Shown: positions 42,014-50,247 of the stretch, one piece after another
Layout: every line of letters starts with the position of its first letter
How positions within the stretch are numbered: position 1 is the stretch's first letter
NCBI GenBank assembly: GCA_966250015.1
Contig: CBINFS010000026.1
Coordinates: 1 to 52,115, forward strand
Direction of reading: 5' to 3'
DNA from: CBINFS01 sp966250015
Lineage (GTDB): Bacteria; Bacteroidota; Rhodothermia; Rhodothermales; DASSAV01
DNA length: 52,115 nt
Made by a program: the position numbers and the translations under genes
The notes under the pieces: generated by a model
The model's database searches: none
The model's input: only the letters and a program-made list of their open reading frames with translations
Told to the model about the DNA's origin: nothing

Positions 42014-45000
42014 ATGCAGTACATCACGAACCCTGAAAATAAGGAAGCAGATTATACAATACGGTTTCGTAGTTTTTTTTCGCTGAGGCCGATACCATCA
42101 TCTCGAACGGTTGGTGGTCACCGATCATCGAGGGCTGAACGAGCCCGGACCCGGCACGTGATTGCTTTGCTGGCAGTAGGGATTCTCCTTCTGACGTCGG
42201 CTGCATCCTGCGACGATTCCACGTCTCGGATCCCATCTACCCTGTCGAGTGTGCGTGAAATAAGGGAGGCGGCAGATGGTTCGGTTGCTCTCGGCCATCC
42301 CGTCGAATTTACAGCCGTCGTCACGTACTACCAGCCCGAATGGAACCAGCTGTACGTGCAGGATACCACCGGCGCCCTGTACGTCGATCCTCCGGATGAA
42401 GTGTTCAACCTCAAGGAGGGGCAACGCATCCGGATTACGGGGACGCTCGACACACCGAACAGGGGCATCTCGAACATTGAGCTGACGCCACTCGAAGAAG
42501 GTGACGTGCCCGAGGCTCCGCTCGTGCCTATGGCCGACATCGACGAGCATTTTAACGAATGGATCGAGCTCAATGCCGTCGTACGCTCCGCCGAAGTCCT
42601 CGACGGTATGTTGACCATCGAGCTCGCCGATGGCTTGAACCGGGTCACTGCGCGCGTCCTCCGTACCAACAACCTGCGTCCGGACATCGTCGGCCGCCAG
42701 ATCCGCCTGAAAGGCGTACCCGCTCCAATCATCGATGAGTCCGGTGAACGCGAAGGCACCCACCTCTTCGTGCCGGAGGTTTTGTTTGACGTCGAATATA
42801 AAGAGACTATCGAGCGTCCACCGCTTACCGAGGTGCAGTGGATCCGGTCATTACCCCCACACGAAGCCAGAACGGGCATTCCGGTCCGTGTGAAGGGTGT
42901 GGTTACCTATTCCGATCCCGTCTGGGCCACGATCTTCGTTCAGGATAACACGGCGGGCATCTACGTAAATCTGTCCGGCGTCCGTTACCAGGCGTCCCAC
43001 GGAGATCTCGTCGAAGTGAGCGGATTTACCACCGCCGGCGACTTTGCTCCGACGATCGCGGGCTCCGAGGTGCGCGTGTTGGGGCGTGCCCCGATGCCGC
43101 ACATCGCAACGGCGCGGCTCGAAGACATGTTTTCGGGCAGCTTCGACAGCCAGTGGGTCGAGGTGGAAGGCGTCGTGCAGTCGATCGAGGTGGATGAATA
43201 TGGCCATACCATCTTGAGCCTCGCCTGGGGGCTGCGACGCTTCCTGGTCCAGTTTCCCGCCGAGGACAACCCCATACCTCGCGACGACCTCGTCGATTCT
43301 TACATTCGGGTGAAGGGTGCCTGCGGCACCATTTTTAACCAGCGGCGGCAGTTGATCGGCCTCCGAATCTTCACACCCGGCGACGGCTTCGTCGAGGTGC
43401 TCGAAAGAGGTGCGCCTGATCCGTTCGAGCTCCCCGTACAGACCATCGACCGCTTCTTCCAGTTCATGCCGTATGAGGTCGTTCCGCATCGGCTGCACAT
43501 TCGCGGAACGGTCACCTACAGTCATGGCAATCGGCAGATGTTTATCGCCGACTCGACGGGTGGCCTGTATATCATGCTCGCGGAAGACACCAGCGCCAGA
43601 CCGGGCGACGTCGTCGACGTGGTCGGCTTCCCCGCTCCCGGTGGCTATACCCCCGCTCTCCAGTTCAGCAAGGTCCGGCTGACCGGTGAGCGCCGCAAGG
43701 TGGAGCCCAAGCGGCTCGACGCGCGTCAGATTCTCAGTGGTGACTACGATGCACAATACGTCGAGCTCGAGGCCCGTTTGCTCGACCATCGACAGGTCGG
43801 CTACCACTACGTTCTCTCGCTCCAGGCTGGAGACCTCATCTTCGAGTCTTTCATACCCGAACAACTGGTCGGGCGTCGCACTCGCTCGCTTCGGTCGGGG
43901 AGCCTGCTTCAAGTGCGTGGGATCTACTCCGTAGCGGTCGATGATTCGCAGGGCTCGATCACACTCACTGCCATGAGGCTCTTCCTGAATGACGAATCGG
44001 ACGTCATTGTACTGGAGGATGCACCCTGGTGGACGCTCAAGCACACGCTTTGGCTGGTCGGCGGCATGGCGCTCCTCGTGCTCCTGTCGCTCGCGTGGAT
44101 CACGGTCCTCCGGCGCCGCGTCCGCGCGCAGACGGAGATCATTCGCGCACGGTTCATCAACGAAGCCGCCCTCAAAGAGGCGGCACAGGCCGCCAATCGT
44201 GCGAAAAGCGAGTTCCTGGCGAACATGAGCCACGAGATCCGGACCCCTATGAACGGCATCATCGGTATGACCGAGCTCGTGCTCGAAACGAGCCTGAACC
44301 GGGAGCAACGCGAGTATCTGACGATGGTCCAGTCGTCTGCCCACTCGTTGCTCACCATCATCAACGAAATCCTCGACTTCTCGAAGATCGAGTCGGGCCG
44401 CCTCGAGCTTGAAAACACCGACTTCAGCCTGCGGGAGAGCGTGAGCGGAACCCTGAAAACGCTGGCCTTGCGAGCGCACCACAAGGGGCTCGAGCTGCTT
44501 TTCGATGTCCCCGCCAACGTTCCGGACGGTCTCGTGGGCGATCCGATCCGCTTGCGTCAGGTCATCGTCAATCTCGTCGGAAACGCCATCAAGTTTACCG
44601 AAAAAGGCGAGATCGTCGTTCGAATCGAGCTGGTTTCGGCCGACGAGGAGGACGTCGTTCTGAAGTTCTCCGTTAGCGATACGGGTATCGGGATTCCCGA
44701 AGATAAGCGCGACCTCATTTTCGAAGCCTTCACGCAGGCCGACAGCTCGACCACACGCCTCTACGGCGGCACGGGGCTTGGGCTCGTGATCTCCTCCCGG
44801 CTCGTCGAAATGATGGGCGGGCACATATGGGTCGACAGCGAGGTGGGGAAGGGGAGCACGTTCTACTTCACCGCCGGATTCAAGGTGAGTGCCAAGTTGC
44901 CGCAGCGGCCTGCCAGCACGCCTCCGACGTCCATGCAGGGCATGCCCGTCCTCGTCGTGGACGACAACCCGACGAATCGCCGGCTCGTCAACGACCTGCT

Positions 45001-46174
45001 CGTAAGCTGGTCGATGCAGCCCACGCTCGCCGCAAGTGGGATCGAGGCGCTCGCGGCCATGCAACGGGCCGCCAGCTCCGGGAAGCCATTCCCGCTCGTC
45101 CTCCTCGACCTTCACATGCCCGAAATGGACGGGTTCGACCTGGCGGAAATCATCCGTAAAGAATACAGCGCCGACGAAGTAGCCCTCGTCTTGCTCACGT
45201 CGGCCACACGCCAGGGCTTGTTCATGCGGTGCAAGGAGCTCGAGATCGGCGCGAGTCTGATGAAACCGTTCTCGCGGTCCGAGCTGCTGAATACGATCAT
45301 GCTTGCGCTCGGCATGAATAGGCTCGAAGAAAGCGCCAACGTGGACGGGGCTGCCGGGGACTCTTCTTCAAAAGAGGAGGCCGATGGAACGTCACTACAC
45401 GTCCTGCTGGCTGAAGACAACGAGATCAACCGGCTGCTCACGATTCGCCTGCTCGTCAACCGCGGGCATACGGTTTCGGCCGTTCACAACGGTCTCGAGG
45501 CGGTGAAGGCGTGGGAGTCTGAGGCGTTCGACCTGATCCTGATGGACGTCCAGATGCCGGTAATGAACGGATTCGAAGCAACCTCCATCATTCGGCAGCG
45601 GGAAGCGGGGACCGGCAATCACATCCCGATCGTCGCGCTGACTGCCCGTGCCATGCTGGACGACCGGGAGGCGTGCCTCGCCGCCGGGATGGACGACTTT
45701 ATTTCAAAACCCATCGACGTCAATGCGCTTCGACGCGTGCTCAAGCGCTATTCACGCAAAACGTCAACCGCTCCCCCCATGGTTGTCCAGAACTGCCACG
45801 AATCAGATACTGACCCGGAAGTGTTCGACAGAGAGGCGCTACTCCGCCAGGTCCAGGGCGACACCGAGTTCCTCCGCGAGATCACGAGGTCATTTTTCGA
45901 GCACGTCGACGAACAGATGGAAGACATCCGGAAGGCTCTCGCAGAAAACAGCGCCATCAACCTGTACGAGGCTACGCACCGGTTGAAGGGCGGCCTGGGA
46001 GGCCTTCAGGCGCGACGGGCCTTCAACGCCGCCGGAGAGCTCGAGGCCGCCGCCCGAACCGGAAGAATCCAGGATGCGGGACCCCTCCTCAGCTCGCTCG
46101 AACGAGAGATAACACGCCTCGTCGCGGCGCTGTCCAGAACGGATCAGGAAACGGAGGAAGCGGTTTCTCACTGA
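42014..46174 (+). CDS. Hybrid histidine kinase with triple OB-like sensor repeats, two receivers and HPt
   Basis: Very large (1386 residues) membrane kinase. A hydrophobic segment (about 49-66) leads to an extracytoplasmic region with three tandem ~195-residue repeats. Their key words fall near residues 112 (LYVQDTTGALYV), 305 (IFVQDNTAGIYV) and 505 (MFIADSTGGLYI), each followed by a second OB-like half (for example DSQWVEVEGVV and DAQYVELEARL). A transmembrane helix (about 675-695) precedes HisKA with His740 in NMSHEIRTPMNG, then HATPase, receiver 1 (Asp1032 in LLDLHMP), receiver 2 (Asp1178 in LMDVQMP) and HPt with His1322 in ATHRLKGG. The full phosphorelay is in one chain; the output regulator is not adjacent. 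Signal unknown. Confidence 0.93.
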   Translation: MQYITNPENKEADYTIRFRSFFSLRPIPSSRTVGGHRSSRAERARTRHVIALLAVGILLLTSAASCDDSTSRIPSTLSSVREIREAADGSVALGHPVEFTAVVTYYQPEWNQLYVQDTTGALYVDPPDEVFNLKEGQRIRITGTLDTPNRGISNIELTPLEEGDVPEAPLVPMADIDEHFNEWIELNAVVRSAEVLDGMLTIELADGLNRVTARVLRTNNLRPDIVGRQIRLKGVPAPIIDESGEREGTHLFVPEVLFDVEYKETIERPPLTEVQWIRSLPPHEARTGIPVRVKGVVTYSDPVWATIFVQDNTAGIYVNLSGVRYQASHGDLVEVSGFTTAGDFAPTIAGSEVRVLGRAPMPHIATARLEDMFSGSFDSQWVEVEGVVQSIEVDEYGHTILSLAWGLRRFLVQFPAEDNPIPRDDLVDSYIRVKGACGTIFNQRRQLIGLRIFTPGDGFVEVLERGAPDPFELPVQTIDRFFQFMPYEVVPHRLHIRGTVTYSHGNRQMFIADSTGGLYIMLAEDTSARPGDVVDVVGFPAPGGYTPALQFSKVRLTGERRKVEPKRLDARQILSGDYDAQYVELEARLLDHRQVGYHYVLSLQAGDLIFESFIPEQLVGRRTRSLRSGSLLQVRGIYSVAVDDSQGSITLTAMRLFLNDESDVIVLEDAPWWTLKHTLWLVGGMALLVLLSLAWITVLRRRVRAQTEIIRARFINEAALKEAAQAANRAKSEFLANMSHEIRTPMNGIIGMTELVLETSLNREQREYLTMVQSSAHSLLTIINEILDFSKIESGRLELENTDFSLRESVSGTLKTLALRAHHKGLELLFDVPANVPDGLVGDPIRLRQVIVNLVGNAIKFTEKGEIVVRIELVSADEEDVVLKFSVSDTGIGIPEDKRDLIFEAFTQADSSTTRLYGGTGLGLVISSRLVEMMGGHIWVDSEVGKGSTFYFTAGFKVSAKLPQRPASTPPTSMQGMPVLVVDDNPTNRRLVNDLLVSWSMQPTLAASGIEALAAMQRAASSGKPFPLVLLDLHMPEMDGFDLAEIIRKEYSADEVALVLLTSATRQGLFMRCKELEIGASLMKPFSRSELLNTIMLALGMNRLEESANVDGAAGDSSSKEEADGTSLHVLLAEDNEINRLLTIRLLVNRGHTVSAVHNGLEAVKAWESEAFDLILMDVQMPVMNGFEATSIIRQREAGTGNHIPIVALTARAMLDDREACLAAGMDDFISKPIDVNALRRVLKRYSRKTSTAPPMVVQNCHESDTDPEVFDREALLRQVQGDTEFLREITRSFFEHVDEQMEDIRKALAENSAINLYEATHRLKGGLGGLQARRAFNAAGELEAAARTGRIQDAGPLLSSLEREITRLVAALSRTDQETEEAVSH

Positions 46175-46193
46175 GTCCTCCACAAGGCGACGC

Positions 46194-46697
46194 CTATGCG
46201 GGCGCGCCCTCACCTTGCGTTGCCGATACGCCCTCCGTATCCTCGCGCATGAAACGCGTCAGCAGGCTGGAAACCGCAGCAGCCGCAAGCCCTCCGGTGA
46301 GGTACCAAACCACCGTCATCCATTTCGTCCGGGAAGTGCGGCCGCTTGGACGCCTGCCGAGCCTCATCTTTCCGGGCAGTAAAACGCCGCCGATGCCGGC
46401 AAGGAGCCCAAGCAGACCGCCTCGAAACCAGACCCACGGCCCTCGCCCCGCTCCAACCAGGCTGTAATACAGCGAGTTCGCTGCAATGTCTCCCAGCAAA
46501 GTCATCCGATGAAGGGCGTCGGGCTCCGGCGGCCTGCGGCCCATACGCTTCAAGCCCTTTACGATTGCGCGTTTCCCCAACACGTCCATTCGCGGAGCGT
46601 CAGGATGTCTTCTCCGGGCAGACTCGTGTAATGCCGTGAGCGCAAGCGCTCCGGCGGCGCCGCTCCCGACCGCCTGTAGCGTGCTCTTTCCTTTCAT
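46194..46697 (-). CDS. Small membrane protein of unknown function
   Basis: Not recognised. The start at 46697 (MKGKSTLQAVGSG) is chosen because a GGAGGGG site lies ~9 nt before; it gives 167 residues. Hydrophobic stretches occur near 10-25 (GSGAAGALALTALHES), 85-115 (WVWFRGGLLGLLAGIGGVLLP) and 130-152 (VVWYLTGGLAAAAVSSLL), separated by basic residues such as GRRPSGRTSRTKW. It may be a two- or three-pass inner-membrane protein. It is convergent with the hybrid kinase gene, 19 nt between stops, and divergent from the cytidylate-kinase-like gene. Confidence 0.7.
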   Translation of the reverse strand: MKGKSTLQAVGSGAAGALALTALHESARRRHPDAPRMDVLGKRAIVKGLKRMGRRPPEPDALHRMTLLGDIAANSLYYSLVGAGRGPWVWFRGGLLGLLAGIGGVLLPGKMRLGRRPSGRTSRTKWMTVVWYLTGGLAAAAVSSLLTRFMREDTEGVSATQGEGAPA

Positions 46698-46951
46698 GGC
46701 CGATCCCCTCCATCTCGTTTCAGACTTCTTTTGTACCCCATCTCGTGTCGCCACGGAGCCTGTGAAAGCATAATCCACCGCGTTTCGATCCACCTTGGAC
46801 GCGACCTTGCCGTTTCTTTTACAATTGCCCGCCTCATGGCGGGATTTTCACCAAGCTTATTTATTTAAATCCATTTACCTTCTCCATAACGGGCGTTCTT
46901 TGTATTCGTGGTCGATCGACTCATTCGTTTAGAACCAGGAAGGGTGTAGCC
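46698..46951. other. Divergent intergenic region, no gene
   Basis: CCCGCC (46828-46833) and GGCGGG (46838-46843) form a 6-bp hairpin with a TCAT loop, followed on the plus strand by ATTTT, which is a weak terminator at best. An AT-rich segment (TTATTTATTTAAATCC, about 46859-46874) may hold the promoter of the next gene. Nothing else stands out. Confidence 0.35.
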
Positions 46952-47728
46952 ATGTCAAGAACAGTCGAGCAAATCATCGAAGATGAAGTCCGGCGGTGGA
47001 TGTATCAGCAGGCGAGTGTCCCTCGAACGCGAGATCCGGTGCGCACCTGGCCGGTCATCACCGTCTCGCGTGAGTTTGGGGCGGGAGGCAGCGAGCTCGG
47101 TGTGCTTCTGGGCGAAAGGACCGGTTTCACCGTCTGGGACCGGAAGATCGTCGAGGCCATCGCCGAGGAAAGCGGTTGCCTGGATACGACGTTCAATTCG
47201 ATGGACGAACGGCCCAAAACAGCCATCGAGGACATCATCCACGGCGCGCTGATGGGTTCGGAACGAACGAACATCTATTACATCCGCGCCCTCATCCGGA
47301 TCGTCAGGGCTATCGCATCTCACGGAAGAGCCGTTATCGTCGGGCGAGGCGCGCATTGCATCCTGCGCGATACGCCTGCCCTGCGCGTTCGCGTCGTTTG
47401 CCCACTCGAGCTGCGGATCCGCCGGTATGCCGAAAAACACAACGTGGATCTGAAGCAGGCCGGTGAAATCATACGTCAAAAGGATAAGGAACGAATCGAG
47501 TTCGTCCGGCTCAATTTCCACCGGGACATGACGAATGCGTCGGATTACGACCTCGTTCTGAGCTCCGGCTCCTTCGACATGCAACAACTCGCCGATCTCG
47601 TCGTGCACGCATACCGGAGCCGGTTTGGCTTGGATCTCCCGATCAGGAATCCAAATCATCGTACCTCGCGGGAGCCCATCGGACGATCAGCCGCTAATGA
47701 GAAACAGAAAGGCCTGACGCTCCAGTGA
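46952..47728 (+). CDS. Cytidylate kinase-like family protein
   Basis: P-loop protein of 258 residues in the cytidylate-kinase-like group (kin to CMP kinase but of unknown substrate). The start PVITVSREFGAGGSELGVLLGERTGFTVWDR (about 34-64) has the family form of the P-loop region (SREFGAGGSEL), not the classical GxxGxGK[ST]. AVIVGRGAHCIL (about 126-137) is the second hallmark, with RVRVVCPLELRIRRYAEK next to it (lid). CMP phosphorylation is not implied by the family alone. It stands alone on the plus strand, and an AGGAAGG site lies 9 nt before the ATG. Confidence 0.9.
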   Translation: MSRTVEQIIEDEVRRWMYQQASVPRTRDPVRTWPVITVSREFGAGGSELGVLLGERTGFTVWDRKIVEAIAEESGCLDTTFNSMDERPKTAIEDIIHGALMGSERTNIYYIRALIRIVRAIASHGRAVIVGRGAHCILRDTPALRVRVVCPLELRIRRYAEKHNVDLKQAGEIIRQKDKERIEFVRLNFHRDMTNASDYDLVLSSGSFDMQQLADLVVHAYRSRFGLDLPIRNPNHRTSREPIGRSAANEKQKGLTLQ

Positions 47729-47961
47729 GACCTCGAAGCTATATGAGGGCTTGGTTTTATTATTTCATCGGCTCCGTCGCCGCTGACCTTCGGCCAGACG
47801 GCGCCGTCGGTTTGTTAGCGTAGCCGCTCCTCCTGTATCGCGGCAATTCCGGTGTCGGGGCTGTCCACGTCGATGCGAAAAATGCTCGAGCCGTTCGTTT
47901 TTCCCCCGACAACTCCTATTATTGCCCGCGACCATCATGTACCACCCCACCCCTTCTCCCG
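47729..47961. other. Intergenic region holding a coding-like remnant
   Basis: No intact gene. The minus strand carries a 39-codon frame without a start (see the pseudogene entry). TGTCGGGG (47853-47860) and CCCCGACA (47904-47911) are an 8-bp inverted repeat 43 nt apart. No clear terminator for the preceding gene is visible. Confidence 0.4.
47815..47934 (-). pseudogene. Possible C-terminal gene remnant
   Basis: The minus-strand frame from 47934 to the TAA at 47815 encodes about 39 residues with coding-like codon use. It includes IIGVVGGKTNGSSIFRIDVD and ends TGIAAIQEERLR. A TGA closes the frame just upstream (minus strand) and there is no start codon or ribosome binding site. The Asp-rich end with a late TAA looks like the tail of a protein gene whose 5' part is lost. 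No parent family could be named with confidence, so a chance frame remains possible. Confidence 0.25.
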
Positions 47962-48951
47962 ATGCAGAAGACGCCCTCCGATACCCGCTACCAGGACATG
48001 ATTTACCGCAGATGTGGCCGAAGCGGCCTGAAACTACCGGCGATCTCCCTGGGCCTGTGGCACAACTTCGGAGGCGTCGACCGCTTCGAGGACGCACGCG
48101 CCATCGTCCTCAGGGCAATTGATCTCGGGATAACCCACTTCGACCTTGCCAACAACTACGGCCCGCCGCCGGGGTCGGCCGAGGAAACCTTCGGCCGCAT
48201 CTTGAGCCGTGATCTGAACGGGTACCGCGACGAGCTCATCATCTCCACGAAAGCCGGCTATCTGATGTGGCCGGGACCTTACGGCGACGGCGGCTCCCGC
48301 AAGTACCTGCTGGCCAGCCTCGATCAGAGCCTCAAACGGATGGGGCTCGATTACGTGGACATTTTCTACCACCATCGCCCCGATCCGGACACCCCGATCG
48401 AGGAATCCATGTGGGCGCTCGACCAGGCCGTTCGCCAGGGTAAGGCGTTATACGTGGGGGTTTCATCGTACTCGCCTGAACAGACCGCCGAGGCGTCCCG
48501 GATCCTTCGCGAGCTGAAAACTCCCTTCATCATCCATCAACCCTCCTACAGCATGTTCAACCGGTGGATCGAGGACGGGCTGCTCGACGTGCTCGAACGT
48601 GAAGGGCTCGGCTGCATCGCATTCTCCCCGCTGGCGCAGGGCATGCTGACGTCTCGGTATCTCGAAGGCATCCCGGAAGACTCGCGCGTCGCAAAATCCC
48701 ACGGCTTCCTGAAGTCCGACGCCCTGACCCAGGATCGCCTGGAACGCATTCGCCGGCTGAATGACGTCGCCTCGGCGCGTGGGCAATCCCTCGCACAGCT
48801 CGCGCTCGCCTGGGTGCTGCGCCACCCGCAGATGACCTCTGCGCTCGTCGGCGTCAGCCGTGTGTCGCAGCTCGAAGACAACCTCGGCGCCTTGAACCGG
48901 CTCGACTTTTCCGAAGAAGAGCTCCAGGCCATCGATCGCATACTCGCATAG
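47962..48951 (+). CDS. Aldo-keto reductase, YghZ/GpR-like
   Basis: NADPH-dependent reductase of 329 residues, strongly like E. coli YghZ (AKR14, L-glyceraldehyde 3-phosphate reductase, linked to methylglyoxal defence). The barrel starts TRYQDMIYRRCGRSGLKLPA, aligned with the YghZ N terminus, which supports the 47962 start. The tetrad is Asp61, Tyr66 (FDLANNYGPPPGSAEE), Lys97 (ISTKAGY) and His138 (FYHHRPD). The C-terminal cofactor loop ALVGVSRVSQLEDNL is intact. It is followed 148 nt later by a terminator-like hairpin. Substrate is inferred only. Confidence 0.94.
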   Translation: MQKTPSDTRYQDMIYRRCGRSGLKLPAISLGLWHNFGGVDRFEDARAIVLRAIDLGITHFDLANNYGPPPGSAEETFGRILSRDLNGYRDELIISTKAGYLMWPGPYGDGGSRKYLLASLDQSLKRMGLDYVDIFYHHRPDPDTPIEESMWALDQAVRQGKALYVGVSSYSPEQTAEASRILRELKTPFIIHQPSYSMFNRWIEDGLLDVLEREGLGCIAFSPLAQGMLTSRYLEGIPEDSRVAKSHGFLKSDALTQDRLERIRRLNDVASARGQSLAQLALAWVLRHPQMTSALVGVSRVSQLEDNLGALNRLDFSEEELQAIDRILA

Positions 48952-49099
48952 GCAGATTCGGTACGGCCCGGGGATGCTTCATTTATTTCGCACGAAACAT
49001 CCCCCTTCCGTTACTGTTCTCGCAGCTTGTGGCGGCTGTAGAAGAAAATGCTCCGGGAAAGGAGTGGGGAGAATGGCATGGTTGGACCCTTACGGTCCC
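48952..49099 (+). promoter_or_regulatory. Structured leader between aldo-keto reductase and glycosyltransferase
   Basis: No gene is supported. Besides the hairpins at ~48971-49012 (GGGGATG/CATCCCC) and 49084-49098 (GGACC/GGTCC), CTCC and GGAG flank GGGAAA near 49049-49062. Three successive hairpins and a final terminator shape would suit an attenuator-type RNA, but no known riboswitch consensus was recognised. Confidence 0.35.
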
Positions 49100-49137
49100 C
49101 CCGCTCGTTGTGGAACGGTGTCGAGCGGGCTCTTTTT
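49100..49137 (+). terminator. Terminator-like hairpin 6 nt before the glycosyltransferase start
   Basis: CCCGCTCG (49100-49107) pairs with CGAGCGGG (49122-49129) around a 14-nt loop and is followed by CTCTTTTT (49130-49137). The next gene starts at 49144. A smaller hairpin GGACC/GGTCC (49084-49098) abuts its 5' side, and GGGGATG/CATCCCC lies upstream near 48971-49012. It may terminate the aldo-keto reductase transcript or attenuate the next gene. Confidence 0.7.
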
Positions 49138-49143
49138 GCTTAA

Positions 49144-50235
49144 ATGCGTATCGCATTCGTACAGACCTATCCGATCTATCACGACCACTGGACGACGGAC
49201 CAGTGGCTTGCCCTCGAAAATCGCGACCGCTGGATGCCGGGCATCGCGGCCTCTCTCGGGCATACCGTCGAGCTCTGGGGCGTCGATCGTGCGGCCTCCG
49301 TCCACACGTCACGGCTCGAAGGATTCGGCGACTATACGATTCGTCTTTTCGCGGCGAGCGGCGGCGGCAAAAGGACCAAGTTCCAGTACAGCGACGCGCT
49401 CGTTGCGTTTGCTGCGGATTTTAAGCCGGACTTGTGCGTGCTCAAGGGTGTTGACGGGGGCGCCGGCGTACGGCTCCTGACGAAGTACCTAATTCCTACC
49501 GGTACGCCCTACGTCTTCGTTATAGGGGGGAAGTACTACACCCGATACGTCCCTTCCGCTGCCCTGGTGTTTTTCGAAACGGAAATACAGCGGAGACTGC
49601 TGGCCGATCCCGGGCGCCGCTTCTGGCGGTCACCCGTCGACGGTGATAAGCTCGTCCTCCTTCCGAAAAGTATCGATACCGACCGGTTCGTTCCCTTGCC
49701 CGCAGTGAAGAAAGAGTGGGACGTGATCTCGGTTACCCGGCTGGAATCGTATTATAAGAAGTATGCCTTCGATGCGCTGGGGAAGCTCTCCGAGCGTCTG
49801 CGCGTCGCGGTGGTCGGGAGTGGCCCGGCAGAAGCCGAGCTTCGAGCTCGTTATCCCAAAATCTCCTGGCTGGGGAAAATTCCCAACCGAGAGCTGGCGC
49901 CGGTCCTGAATAAAGGACGCCTGTTCTTCCACGCAGGGCTGAGGGAATTTTTCCCCCGTGTGCTCGCTGAGGCAGCGGCATGCGGATTGCCCAGGGCTGC
50001 TTTTGCTTCTGTTATCTCGCCCGAAGTGATCCCGGCCGACACCGGCCTGCTACTGGATAGGGATGACTTTGTCGAGCCGATAATCGATTTGATTTCTGAC
50101 GAAACACGACTCCGAGACATGGGCCTCCAGGGTCGCAGATACGCACTGGACTCTCTGACTAAATACTCGTCTCGCGAACCGTTGCTTAAAATGTTGGAAC
50201 GGTTGGGCGAGCCGCTGGCCGTCTCGAACGAATAA
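49144..50235 (+). CDS. Glycosyltransferase family 4-like protein
   Basis: Cytoplasmic GT-B enzyme of 363 residues. The N-terminal MRIAFVQTYPIYHDHW is a typical GT4 start. The C-terminal Rossmann half has VISVTRLESYYKKYAFDALGKL, LFFHAGLREFFPRVLAEAAACGLPRAAF (the E-x7-E-like element) and IPADTGLLLDRDDF. A GT4-type retaining mechanism is likely; sugar and acceptor are unknown. No Shine-Dalgarno sequence precedes the ATG, which lies 6 nt after the terminator-like hairpin. The membrane protein gene follows after 12 nt, so both are probably cotranscribed. Confidence 0.88.
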   Translation: MRIAFVQTYPIYHDHWTTDQWLALENRDRWMPGIAASLGHTVELWGVDRAASVHTSRLEGFGDYTIRLFAASGGGKRTKFQYSDALVAFAADFKPDLCVLKGVDGGAGVRLLTKYLIPTGTPYVFVIGGKYYTRYVPSAALVFFETEIQRRLLADPGRRFWRSPVDGDKLVLLPKSIDTDRFVPLPAVKKEWDVISVTRLESYYKKYAFDALGKLSERLRVAVVGSGPAEAELRARYPKISWLGKIPNRELAPVLNKGRLFFHAGLREFFPRVLAEAAACGLPRAAFASVISPEVIPADTGLLLDRDDFVEPIIDLISDETRLRDMGLQGRRYALDSLTKYSSREPLLKMLERLGEPLAVSNE

Positions 50236-50247
50236 ACGAAAGTAATC

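Noticed and set aside
42851..45115. Long antisense open frame (754 codons) over the hybrid kinase
   Set aside because: It mirrors the GC-rich codon pattern of the kinase on the other strand, shows no domain and no ribosome binding site, and the kinase domains are unmistakable.
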